Shown here: piece by piece, positions 1 to 5,751 of the stretch | Layout: the number at the start of each line of letters is the position of its first letter | Position numbering within the stretch: position 1 is the first letter of the stretch | Source: a virus | Virus record (IMG/VR): IMGVR_UViG_3300042894_002259 | Coordinates: 1-53,866 of that record | Reading direction: 5' to 3' (one strand) | DNA: 53,866 nucleotides | The notes under the pieces: model-generated | Told to the model about the DNA's origin: nothing | The model's input: the letters and a program-made list of their open reading frames with translations, nothing else | The model's database searches: none | Translations under genes and position numbers: made by a program

Positions 1-478
1 AATTCTCAATCCAATCTCTTGGTTTTGGTTTTTTAGAAGTCTTAAAGTCTATGATGGCAAGTTCTCCATCAAACTCGGCAATACAGTCAGTAGTACCGGC
101 AACACCAAGTTGTTTACTATATAGAGCTCCTTCCAGACAGTAGATATTATTAATCCTATTCAGTTCTGATTTTGCAATCTTAAAAAGAAAATCTGATATG
201 GGTTGAACCGGAGGAAGGTCTCTATTGTAAAGATAGTTCTCAACCAGGGTGTGCATATCAGTTCCACGACTGGTTGCTGCCTTGGTGATTTTATCTGCCT
301 CTTCTACACCAACTCTCTTACGCCACTTGACAAAGATTTCCTTATTAAAATGACTGGTTACCGAAGTGATGGAGACCAACTTCAGCAGTTGGTCCTCATC
401 TGGCACAGAATAATATCGGACTCCATCAATCGTTTCTCTTTCAAGTTGAGGAAGTACATTATCAAGATGATTAAACAT
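1..478 (-). CDS. PD-(D/E)XK family nuclease, C-terminus cut by window edge
   Basis: An open frame of 159 codons runs from an ATG at 478 off the left edge without a stop. The ATG overlaps the phoH stop as TAATG, so the two are translationally coupled. A motif RGTDMHTLVE near residue 72, followed by GTTDCIAEF and IDFKTSKKP, matches the RecB-like PD-(D/E)XK exonuclease fold: a helix with R-x3-MH, then the core acidic residues and the D-x-K strand. Homologues in T4-like cyanophages are annotated as putative exonucleases. The role is probably DNA processing or host DNA degradation. The fold assignment is from motifs only, and the C-terminal part is not visible. Confidence 0.75.
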   Translation of the reverse strand, partial: MFNHLDNVLPQLERETIDGVRYYSVPDEDQLLKLVSITSVTSHFNKEIFVKWRKRVGVEEADKITKAATSRGTDMHTLVENYLYNRDLPPVQPISDFLFKIAKSELNRINNIYCLEGALYSKQLGVAGTTDCIAEFDGELAIIDFKTSKKPKPRDWIEN

Positions 479-1230
479 TAAAAACCTGCTTCTAGTTTAG
501 CAATAATGTATTCTTTGACAAGTCCGGAACGAACAATATCATCTACACCAAACTCAATTATATCAAAAGATGGCATTTTACGCAATACTGTCATAAAATC
601 AACGATTCCATTACGCTCATTTGTTTTTTGAAGGTCACTCTGAGACGCATCTCCACAGAACATAATCTTTGAGTTCTCACCAACACGAGTGATAATAGAA
701 TCTAGTTCGTGATATGACATATTTTGGAACTCATCCACAATAATAATAGAATTATCAAGCGTGGTTCCTCTGAGGAATGAAGTACTCCAGAACTTAATGG
801 TTTCTTGAGACTTAAGATTGCCATAAAGCATCTCAAATTCAACATCATTTGAAAGTTGGAACATATACTTCACCATATTCTTATAAGGAATCTGGTAAAT
901 ATCCGACTTGTCATCATAAGAACCGGGAAGAAATCCAATTTCTCTTGTGGCAACTAATGACCTAACAAGATAGATTTTTTCAAAAGGTGTTTTTTCATCT
1001 AAGACTTCACGAAGAGCATTATAAAGGGTGATAAAAGTTTTACCAGTACCGGCACACCCGTAGGCAACTAAATGTTTTTGATTGGCATAAGAATCAAAAA
1101 GTTTCTTTTGATTTTCGGTAAGTGGATCAATATCTACTAGATATTCACCACTTAACGGTTTTTTACGCTTTGCTTGACGAGTAGTAAGATCAACACCGAT
1201 TGGTTGCTCTGCTCTTTTTCTTCTTGCCAT
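478..1230 (-). CDS. phoH: PhoH-like P-loop ATPase
   Basis: The 250-residue protein carries a Walker A motif (GCAGTGKT, about residue 58) and a Walker B motif (IIIVDEFQNM, about residue 160), in the order and spacing of the PhoH family. A basic N-terminal tail of about 30 residues precedes the domain. PhoH is near-universal in marine T4-like phages; its biochemical role there is unsettled (a predicted RNA-associated ATPase, or phosphate-stress-linked by name only). The stop overlaps the start of the downstream nuclease gene by one base, and the FmdB-like small gene ends 6 nt upstream, so this is a tight operon. Confidence 0.93.
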   Translation of the reverse strand: MARRKRAEQPIGVDLTTRQAKRKKPLSGEYLVDIDPLTENQKKLFDSYANQKHLVAYGCAGTGKTFITLYNALREVLDEKTPFEKIYLVRSLVATREIGFLPGSYDDKSDIYQIPYKNMVKYMFQLSNDVEFEMLYGNLKSQETIKFWSTSFLRGTTLDNSIIIVDEFQNMSYHELDSIITRVGENSKIMFCGDASQSDLQKTNERNGIVDFMTVLRKMPSFDIIEFGVDDIVRSGLVKEYIIAKLEAGF

Positions 1231-1236
1231 AAGTGT

Positions 1237-1479
1237 TTAGAGTTTTTGTACTTTTGATCCGGGCATCTTTTGGGCACGACCTAGGACATCGTTCCACGAA
1301 GGGTGCTTGGAGGTTAGTTTATTCCGCCAATCACCTACTTCACCAACATTCATTTGTGTTGGAATAAGTGGTTTGATGTGAGGATTTTCTTTGAGATATG
1401 GGTCTTTGTCCGCCATATACATCCATTTCTCAAAGATTTCACCCGTTTCCGTATTCTCAAATCTATAAGTAGGGCACAT
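1237..1479 (-). CDS. Small FmdB-like conserved phage protein
   Basis: The 80-residue product begins MCPTYRFENTETGE, which resembles the N-terminal strand of FmdB-type putative regulatory proteins. It then departs from that family: only Cys2 is present, so the usual zinc-ribbon cysteine pairs are missing. The remainder is polar, with a conserved-looking VGDWRNK segment and a basic C-terminus. It ends 6 nt before phoH, suggesting co-transcription. A late-promoter-like CCTAAATA lies 23 nt upstream of the ATG. The function is unknown; the family link rests on the first 15 residues only. Confidence 0.75.
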   Translation of the reverse strand: MCPTYRFENTETGEIFEKWMYMADKDPYLKENPHIKPLIPTQMNVGEVGDWRNKLTSKHPSWNDVLGRAQKMPGSKVQKL

Positions 1480-1501
1480 AAGTTATAATAATTTACAAAA
1501 A

Positions 1502-1509
1502 TATTTAGG
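1502..1509 (-). promoter_or_regulatory. Late-promoter-like box CCTAAATA
   Basis: The minus strand reads CCTAAATA, 23 nt before the ATG of the FmdB-like gene and just after the endonuclease stop. It differs by one base from the T4-type ATAAATA core. The same CTAAATA form recurs at 5029, 16484 and 2341, again at gene boundaries. Confidence 0.45.
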
Positions 1510-1515
1510 GGTATA

Positions 1516-2250
1516 TTAATTTATTTTTTTTCTTTCTTCCCATCTTTTTCTATTTGCTTCACCTATTTTTCTTTTATGTTCTTCGCTCATTTTTTTACCT
1601 TTATTAGGAGATGTTCTACCTTTTGCCGTTTCTTTTAATTTTTGTTTATGTTCTTCACTTCTATTTTTTGCATATTCGCTCAGTTTTCTTCGATGTTCTT
1701 CACTGAAAGGATCCATTTTTTTACCTCTATTCCAAGAACAAGAACTATTTCCCGTATTTGCTTCACTTATTTTTTGTTTATGTTCTTCACTCATTTCTTT
1801 TCCATACATAGGATTATTTTTACCAGTCTTTGATGCACTTAATTTTTTTCTAGTTTCTTCACTACAAACTCTATTTTTACTTGCTTTACTTAATTTTTTT
1901 CTAGTTTCATCTTTACATTTTCTACCTTTACTAAGTTCTCCAATTTTTTTTCTAGTCTCCTCAGAATGTTTATATCCACACATTCCCTCACCACCATCAG
2001 TTCTATTATGAAGAATACCAGTTCCTAAATCTAGTCTACCAAAGACAGCAATCATATACTTCTCGTGCTTGAACGCTTCTTCCTCTGTTATGTTTTGTTT
2101 CAGGAAGATTATTCTGGATTTATCTTTAGGAGCATTAACCCCCTTTAATCTTTTTCTATAAACCCTATCACCATTTCCCTTACCGACATAATAAGGAGTT
2201 CTATCTTCACGCAAATAAGCATAAGTATAAAATCTGTTAAGATTTACCAT
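1516..2250 (-). CDS. GIY-YIG homing endonuclease with NUMOD3 repeats (Seg-like)
   Basis: The 244-residue protein has an N-terminal GIY-YIG nuclease domain (about residues 8-95). It shows a TYAYLRED strand, the YYVGKG turn with following Arg residues, a helix with the likely catalytic Glu in FKHEKYM, and Asn-Arg in LHNRTDGGEG. Residues 96-240 are at least five NUMOD3-type DNA-binding modules (SEETRKKI/SEEHKQK patterns), typical of free-standing Seg endonucleases of T4-like phages. It lies between thyX and the FmdB-like gene and is probably a mobile insertion. An exact TATAAATA late promoter and a nested hairpin precede it (2262-2329). Confidence 0.92.
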   Translation of the reverse strand: MVNLNRFYTYAYLREDRTPYYVGKGNGDRVYRKRLKGVNAPKDKSRIIFLKQNITEEEAFKHEKYMIAVFGRLDLGTGILHNRTDGGEGMCGYKHSEETRKKIGELSKGRKCKDETRKKLSKASKNRVCSEETRKKLSASKTGKNNPMYGKEMSEEHKQKISEANTGNSSCSWNRGKKMDPFSEEHRRKLSEYAKNRSEEHKQKLKETAKGRTSPNKGKKMSEEHKRKIGEANRKRWEERKKIN

Positions 2251-2259
2251 AACTGCTCT

Positions 2260-2337
2260 TTAGTTGACTGCATTAATATTTATAAGGGAGAAGTTTAACC
2301 TCTCCCACCTGTAGAGATTGCAGTCAACTTCAGGCAT
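2260..2337 (-). CDS. Possible 25-codon leader ORF before the GIY-YIG gene
   Basis: ATG at 2337 to TAA at 2260 encodes a 25-residue peptide (begins MPEVDCNLYRWER) that ends 9 nt before the endonuclease ATG. It has no clear Shine-Dalgarno. It lies within the nested hairpin region, so the frame may be fortuitous; if translated, ribosomes would melt the hairpin. Weakly supported. Confidence 0.2.
   Translation of the reverse strand: MPEVDCNLYRWERLNFSLININAVN
2262..2329 (-). promoter_or_regulatory. Nested inverted repeats blocking the endonuclease translation start
   Basis: A perfect 11-bp inverted repeat pairs 2262-2272 (agttgactgca) with 2319-2329. Inside it, gggaga (2286-2291) pairs with tctccc (2301-2306). 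The inner edge of the long stem abuts the Shine-Dalgarno AAGAG (2255-2260) of the GIY-YIG gene. Transcripts reading in from thyX would contain both arms. Confidence 0.7.
2277..2284 (-). promoter_or_regulatory. T4-type late promoter TATAAATA for the GIY-YIG gene
   Basis: The minus strand carries an exact TATAAATA within the loop of the nested hairpin. With T4 late spacing (motif about -13 to -6), transcription would start near 2271. That is inside the downstream arm, so the late mRNA would lack the blocking stem. Confidence 0.7.
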
Positions 2338-2340
2338 TTT

Positions 2341-2348
2341 TATTTAGG
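2341..2348 (-). promoter_or_regulatory. Late-promoter-like box CCTAAATA behind thyX
   Basis: CCTAAATA lies 6 nt after the thyX stop on the minus strand and 3 nt before the possible leader ORF. It has the same form as the boxes at 1502 and 16484. No other support. Confidence 0.3.
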
Positions 2349-2354
2349 TTTTGT

Positions 2355-3110
2355 TTAAGGTGAAAGTTTTGCTTTTCTAAGCCTCTTTTCCTCATAATAA
2401 CTGAAGATTTCAGGAACCCATTCTTTCATTACAGGAACCATTCCTTCACAGAGAGCCTGAATTTCTACCTGAGCATCCAGTTTAGCACGAAGGTCAAGAA
2501 AGTGAAGTGCGGCACGAAGAGAGAATGAAACTACAAAGTTCTGGCGGATATTCTGAGGAAGATAATCACGGAGATGTTCCTCTGCCATACCACGCTGTTC
2601 GTAACCCTCAGCATACCTCTCAGATGCTGCCAGACAGAACTTTAACTGCCTTTCGTAGTCTTCCCTAGTCCACTCATACTTGTGCCCTTTACGGTCCAGG
2701 TAGAGACCTTCTGGACGCACATAATAAACTTCTTCAGGTTTCAGTTCACCCTTGGCAACTTTAAGTACACGACGACCGGTATAACGCTGCGACTGAACAT
2801 CAAAACTTACACCAACACGATGAGTTCGTGCCTGTACGATGACATTATGAACGAATCCAACACAGTCCAGAGAAATGGCAGGGTGCTCCAGCGGTCCCCA
2901 GTGCCCTCTTTCATTTGCCAGGAGTTGTTCAATCACCCACTTACCACAGTCCTTCTCACTTGGAGGAAACTTAGTATGAATGGGGTCTTCACTATAATCA
3001 TTCTTACCTCCCTGATAAACCAGAGTTTGAGGAAGTTGTGTCTGACGAAGCATCACAACTTTCATATGTTGGTCAAGTTCAAGAAGGTCTTTTGCTTTAA
3101 TTGGTTTCAT
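2355..3110 (-). CDS. thyX: Flavin-dependent thymidylate synthase ThyX
   Basis: The 251-residue protein contains the ThyX signature R-T-H-R-V-G-V-S-F-x4-S-Q-R-Y at about residues 95-110, the nucleotide/flavin-binding RHR-x7-S motif. ThyX makes dTMP from dUMP using FADH2 and methylene-tetrahydrofolate, supplying DNA synthesis; cyanophages commonly encode it. The ATG at 3110 overlaps the stop of the preceding 54-codon gene as ATGA, which supports this start over Met16. It belongs to a run of genes served by the sigma-70-like promoter at 3440-3468. Confidence 0.95.
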   Translation of the reverse strand: MKPIKAKDLLELDQHMKVVMLRQTQLPQTLVYQGGKNDYSEDPIHTKFPPSEKDCGKWVIEQLLANERGHWGPLEHPAISLDCVGFVHNVIVQARTHRVGVSFDVQSQRYTGRRVLKVAKGELKPEEVYYVRPEGLYLDRKGHKYEWTREDYERQLKFCLAASERYAEGYEQRGMAEEHLRDYLPQNIRQNFVVSFSLRAALHFLDLRAKLDAQVEIQALCEGMVPVMKEWVPEIFSYYEEKRLRKAKLSP

Positions 3111-3271
3111 TTTCCAAATCCTTTTGATGTTTTTGCTTCTAGTTCCGCAAGTTCTTCTTTTACAACTCGCAGTTGTGATTTCATTTGCTTAAGTTGTTCA
3201 TCGGAATATAGGTGGTCCTGCCTAATCAATCTTTCCAACAATTTTACAAGTTTTTTTGCTCTTAAAGACAT
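3107..3271 (-). CDS. 54-residue coiled-coil-like micro-protein
   Basis: ATG at 3271, stop TGA overlapping the thyX ATG. The product (begins MSLRAKKLVKLLERL) is highly charged, with a heptad-like Leu/Ile pattern across residues 8-45, suggesting a helical hairpin or short coiled coil. It has no cysteines or membrane segment. It is coupled on both sides: two codons after the 47-residue gene and overlapping thyX. Function not recognised. Support is the overlap architecture and a protein-like composition. Confidence 0.65.
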   Translation of the reverse strand: MSLRAKKLVKLLERLIRQDHLYSDEQLKQMKSQLRVVKEELAELEAKTSKGFGK

Positions 3272-3274
3272 TAG

Positions 3275-3418
3275 TTAAAAAACCTCATCATAGTCAACTT
3301 CTTCTGGACGAATATCATCATACTTATATTGCTGAGTATCTGGATATACTTCTGCCTTGAGTGCGTCCAAGAGCAGTTCCATATTCCGAATAATTAATTT
3401 AAGTTTGTCCTTATCCAT
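3275..3418 (-). CDS. 47-residue acidic micro-protein
   Basis: ATG at 3418 to TAA at 3275. The product has a helical N-terminal half (begins MDKDKLKLIIRNME) and a strongly acidic, tyrosine-containing C-terminal half. It is the first gene after the TTGACA-N17-TATAAT promoter (3440-3468), with its ATG 22 nt downstream of the -10 box. It is therefore the likely leader cistron of an early thyX transcript. Not assigned to any family. Confidence 0.65.
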   Translation of the reverse strand: MDKDKLKLIIRNMELLLDALKAEVYPDTQQYKYDDIRPEEVDYDEVF

Positions 3419-3439
3419 TTAGATTAATATTCTGTTTTG

Positions 3440-3468
3440 ATTATACAAAAAAAGAGAGGACTTGTCAA
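3440..3468 (-). promoter_or_regulatory. Consensus sigma-70 promoter (TTGACA-N17-TATAAT)
   Basis: The minus strand carries a perfect -35 TTGACA at 3463-3468, a 17-nt spacer and a perfect -10 TATAAT at 3440-3445. The -35 lies in the loop of the terminator at 3451-3478, and the terminator's T-tract forms part of the spacer. It would serve the 47- and 54-residue genes and thyX early, using host polymerase. Confidence 0.85.
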
Positions 3469-3478
3469 TCCTCTCTTT
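3451..3478 (-). terminator. Intrinsic terminator (10-bp stem plus T-tract)
   Basis: aaagagagga (3451-3460) pairs perfectly with tcctctcttt (3469-3478) around an 8-nt loop. On the minus strand the stem runs straight into a T-rich tract. It ends the transcript carrying the 28-, 32- and 44-residue genes. Confidence 0.85.
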
Positions 3479-3487
3479 AGAAAAATA

Positions 3488-3574
3488 TCACTTATAAAGC
3501 CACTGAATATACATTGATAAAATAATAGTCAAAAGAACTATTCCGGCACTCATTGAGACTATGAGATTTGCCAT
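3488..3574 (-). CDS. 28-residue single-span membrane micro-protein
   Basis: ATG at 3574, overlapping the preceding gene's stop as TAATG; stop TGA at 3488. The product is almost wholly one hydrophobic helix (about residues 3-24; GIVLLTIILSM) ending in the polar WLYK. Small membrane peptides are frequent in cyanophage accessory runs, but no function is known. The coupled start and the position directly before a strong terminator support a real gene. Confidence 0.55.
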   Translation of the reverse strand: MANLIVSMSAGIVLLTIILSMYIQWLYK

Positions 3575-3672
3575 TATTTTGCTCCGATTAGTTGTGCTAA
3601 TTGTGCTAAATGACGACGCTGTTCTTTTTGTTTTTGTTCTTTGATAAGTTGTAGGAAGTTGAGTTTTTTCAT
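3574..3672 (-). CDS. 32-residue basic micro-protein
   Basis: ATG at 3672 preceded by a strong Shine-Dalgarno (GGAGG, 6-7 nt spacing). The stop overlaps the ATG of the next micro-gene, and the start overlaps the stop of the 44-residue gene. The product (begins MKKLNFLQLIKEQ) is a Lys/Gln/Arg-rich amphipathic helix. No family recognised; the excellent ribosome binding site is the main evidence. Confidence 0.55.
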   Translation of the reverse strand: MKKLNFLQLIKEQKQKEQRRHLAQLAQLIGAK

Positions 3673-3806
3673 CACTTCGCCTCCTTTACAAACTTAACCC
3701 CACGATAAGTCTCATTATACTGTTGGGGTTGCTGTTGCGCCTGCTGTTGTTGCTGGCGACGAACTTCGGTGTCATAAGAGACACCACGATATACGACTTG
3801 TGACAT
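3672..3806 (-). CDS. 44-residue DUF4278-like protein
   Basis: ATG at 3806 with Shine-Dalgarno AGGAGA; stop coupled to the next gene. The product contains two YRGV motifs (VVYRGVSYD near the N-terminus, TYRGVKF near the C-terminus) around a Gln-rich linker. Paired YRG motifs are the hallmark of the small cyanobacterial DUF4278 family, also found in cyanophages. It is the first cistron after the structured leader at 3840-3939, which may control it. Function unknown. Confidence 0.7.
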   Translation of the reverse strand: MSQVVYRGVSYDTEVRRQQQQQAQQQPQQYNETYRGVKFVKEAK

Positions 3807-3839
3807 TAGGTTTTCTCCTTAGTTTTTAGGTTAAAGAGC

Positions 3840-3939
3840 GTTCCTTCAGTCGGCGTTTGCGTTCGCTATTTGCGAATAGCGAATGAACGATCCGTTCCGC
3901 GTCGGCTTACTTCCGTCTGGATTATTCCAGATGAACGAT
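3840..3939 (-). ncRNA. Structured 5' leader made of two similar hairpin units
   Basis: Two units lie in tandem: 3901-3939 and 3849-3891. On the minus strand each begins ATCGTTCAT, has an inner hairpin (6-bp TCTGGA/TCCAGA at 3916-3931; 9-bp at 3862-3883), then a GCCGAC segment, then GGAACG. CGTTC can pair with GAACG to enclose each unit. Inner stem sequences differ while flanks are kept, as expected for structured RNA. It lies between the promoter at 3947-3975 and the DUF4278-like gene. Confidence 0.6.
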
Positions 3940-3946
3940 ACAATAT

Positions 3947-3975
3947 ATATTACCACAAAATCAAAAAAGTAGCAA
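3947..3975 (-). promoter_or_regulatory. Sigma-70-like promoter (TTGCTA-N17-TAATAT)
   Basis: -35 TTGCTA at 3970-3975, 17-nt spacer, -10 TAATAT at 3947-3952 on the minus strand. The -35 is the final part of the terminator stem at 3970-4003, and the spacer contains its T-tract. It would drive the structured leader and the micro-gene run. Confidence 0.6.
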
Positions 3976-4003
3976 CCGATACTAAAAATGTATCAGTACG
4001 CTA
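3964..4003 (-). terminator. Intrinsic terminator behind the 100-residue gene
   Basis: On the minus strand, TAGC and ACTGATAC pair with GTATCGGT and GCTA (12 bp with one G-U and a small internal loop) across 3970-4003, followed by a run of T at 3964-3969. The loop is ATTTTTA. Confidence 0.7.
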
Positions 4004-4064
4004 CTGTTTTAAAAACCTTAAGGAGCAAAAATTTTGGGGGAATTTTTTTGCCCGATATGGGAAA

Positions 4065-4367
4065 TCACTTTCTCTTTTTCTTTTCGGGTGCTCTGTATCC
4101 CCAAATCTTAGGAGACACTCTTCCATATCCCCAATCAATTTTTGTAACTACATCTGGGCCGAACTTATCATAATACATATCAAAGATTTTAACTCTTGTA
4201 CCACGACACAAATCCATATAAGAGTTTCCCTTTAATGTATAAGATACGATATATGCATCATTAGGAAAAGAAGGATCTTTAACCTGAGCAAGTGATGCGT
4301 TTTCAATCAGAATCTCACACCCATAACGAGGAGGAATATCTTTCTTTTCTTCCGGAGTCCATTCCAT
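4065..4367 (-). CDS. Conserved hypothetical cyanophage protein (100 aa)
   Basis: The frame extends upstream to 4433, but the ATG at 4367 has a strong GAGGAG Shine-Dalgarno about 9 nt ahead and removes a 19-nt overlap with the preceding gene, so I choose it. The product (begins MEWTPEEKKDIPPRYG) is mixed, with a DPSFPNDAYIVSY segment and a Lys/Arg-rich C-terminal tail. No domain recognised. It lies behind a DUF6433-like gene and is followed by the terminator at 3964-4003, so it ends this transcription unit. Confidence 0.75.
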   Translation of the reverse strand: MEWTPEEKKDIPPRYGCEILIENASLAQVKDPSFPNDAYIVSYTLKGNSYMDLCRGTRVKIFDMYYDKFGPDVVTKIDWGYGRVSPKIWGYRAPEKKKRK

Positions 4368-4414
4368 AGTAGTTTTCTCCTCGGTGATATTGCTTTCTAC
4401 ATTACGAACTCTAC

Positions 4415-4996
4415 TCACGAACGACCTCCCCACACAATTTCTGGATATGCCTGAGCAACAATTTCTTTTGTAATCTTATATTTAGTTTGAAGTTTCTTAT
4501 CCTTTACTAGGCATAGAATTTCTGCCTCTAGAGGATGAAGACCCTCCAGTACATTAATAAACATTGTTTCTCTACGAAGAGAACTCAGTCCATCATTTCC
4601 ACCTCTTACAAAATTATAAAATCTAGTGTACTCTTTACGAATTGAAGAAAATCCTTGGTCTTGAGAACCAAGTGAATTAGAACCCATTTCACTCATTTTA
4701 CCCACGGCATCTTCTATTTTTTCACTTAGAGTTCCGCTGAATGAATTTTGCTCCCCAACACTTGAGTATGGAACAATTCCTTCTGGAAGAGCAGATATTA
4801 CGCTCTCATCAAAGTTCCAAATAAAAATTGCTTTGAGTGATGGATCTGCATATTTTTTCAGAATCTCAACTTTTTTAATGTTGGTCCTCTGCTTGGATAC
4901 AAGATTTAAAATCTCAAATACAAAAGGATTTGCCGGTAAATCTTCGTTTACTGAGGCGGTTGTTTTTGGTTTTGCTTTTGCCTTTGTCGCTGTCAT
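4415..4996 (-). CDS. DUF6433-like cyanophage protein
   Basis: The 193-residue protein has a Lys/Ala-rich N-terminal tail, then PFVFEILNLVSKQ, a middle DESVISALPEGIVPY segment, and a C-terminal RRETMFINVLEGLHPLEAE block followed by VKDKKLQTKYKI. This order matches the DUF6433 family of T4-like marine phages as I recall it (helical, function unknown). It is preceded by a TCTAAATA box at 5029-5036. No catalytic motif is evident. Confidence 0.75.
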   Translation of the reverse strand: MTATKAKAKPKTTASVNEDLPANPFVFEILNLVSKQRTNIKKVEILKKYADPSLKAIFIWNFDESVISALPEGIVPYSSVGEQNSFSGTLSEKIEDAVGKMSEMGSNSLGSQDQGFSSIRKEYTRFYNFVRGGNDGLSSLRRETMFINVLEGLHPLEAEILCLVKDKKLQTKYKITKEIVAQAYPEIVWGGRS

Positions 4997-5028
4997 AATT
5001 GTTTAATATGTAATTATAATTGTAATGA

Positions 5029-5036
5029 TATTTAGA
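5029..5036 (-). promoter_or_regulatory. Late-promoter-like box TCTAAATA
   Basis: Lies 33 nt upstream of the DUF6433-like ATG, in the only gap between that gene and the membrane protein gene. Same CTAAATA variant as at 1502 and 16484. Confidence 0.4.
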
Positions 5037-5038
5037 GT

Positions 5039-5284
5039 TTATTCTTCATCGTCGTCAAGATCTTCATCTCCATCATCAAAATATCCTGGCTCAAATCTTA
5101 CAGAAACAATTTCTTCATCAATAAGATCTCCGTCCTTATTATAAAACTCCGGATGATAGGCAATTTGCTTTGGTCCTTCCTGATGAGTCATCATATATTC
5201 TCTACTGACCCAACCTAACAATAGACCCATTACAAAAAATAGTACGGTTAAGAATGAACCTATAACTAAACTAGTTGCCAACAT
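5039..5284 (-). CDS. Small membrane protein with acidic cytoplasmic tail
   Basis: 81 residues with one N-terminal transmembrane helix (about residues 3-26; SFLTVLFFVMGLLLG), then a soluble segment ending in a run of Asp/Glu. The Shine-Dalgarno AGGAGA lies 7 nt before the ATG at 5284, 18 nt after the stop of the 58-residue gene. It probably sits in the host inner or thylakoid membrane. No family with known function recognised. Confidence 0.8.
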   Translation of the reverse strand: MLATSLVIGSFLTVLFFVMGLLLGWVSREYMMTHQEGPKQIAYHPEFYNKDGDLIDEEIVSVRFEPGYFDDGDEDLDDDEE

Positions 5285-5302
5285 TTTTGTTCTCCTGGGA
5301 AA

Positions 5303-5479
5303 CTACTCGACTTTCCTTGACTTTATCGAAAATTCAAGATAGATGGTTACTTCTCGTTTGAAAAAGGAAATTATCTTCTCGAATATAAGATGAAAAAGTT
5401 TAGGTTGTTTTCTTTTTCCTCCAGTAAGTATAAGTTCTACACCACGATTGGGTGTTATGCTATTATTTATGTCTGGCAT
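5303..5479 (-). CDS. 58-residue conserved small protein next to glutaredoxin
   Basis: ATG at 5479 overlaps the glutaredoxin stop as TAATG; stop TAG at 5303. The product (begins MPDINNSITPNRG) has a hydrophobic middle (LFHLIFEKIISFF) and a basic C-terminus with a predicted strand (VTIYLEFSI). It fills what would otherwise be a 190-nt gap. The stop/start coupling argues for a real gene. Function unknown. Confidence 0.7.
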   Translation of the reverse strand: MPDINNSITPNRGVELILTGGKRKQPKLFHLIFEKIISFFKREVTIYLEFSIKSRKVE

Positions 5480-5715
5480 TATACAATCTGTTGTTCCTTC
5501 AGAAATTTAACAGTATCAGTACATCCGCCAAGTTTTTTATCATCACAAATAACTTGTGGGAATGTAGAACCTTCCCCAAACTCCGCATAGAACTCTTGTT
5601 TAGTGAAGTCATCTCCCAAATTATACACCACAAAGTTCTTTCCTGTCAACTCTAGTACCTGTTTGACTTTATAGCAATATGGGCAATCATTCTTAGTATA
5701 TACGGCAAAGTTCAT
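5479..5715 (-). CDS. nrdC: Glutaredoxin
   Basis: 78 residues with the dithiol active site CPYC at about residues 11-14 (NDCPYCYK) and the cis-proline and glutathione-binding segments (STFPQVIC, GGCTDT), so a complete glutaredoxin fold. It donates electrons to ribonucleotide reductase and other thiol targets; T4 NrdC is the functional analogue. Shine-Dalgarno AGAGG precedes the ATG at 5715. It is the first non-glycan gene after the island and is coupled to the 58-residue gene. Confidence 0.9.
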   Translation of the reverse strand: MNFAVYTKNDCPYCYKVKQVLELTGKNFVVYNLGDDFTKQEFYAEFGEGSTFPQVICDDKKLGGCTDTVKFLKEQQIV

Positions 5716-5751
5716 TTTATTTTCCTCTTTAGTAAGTATATTTAATTTATA

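Noticed and set aside
2682-3278. 198-codon plus-strand frame opposite thyX
   Set aside because: Antisense to a clear thyX and a coupled micro-gene; no recognisable protein features.
3840-3939. Hairpin leader considered as a tRNA
   Set aside because: No acceptor/T-arm consensus and no cloverleaf; two repeated hairpin units instead.
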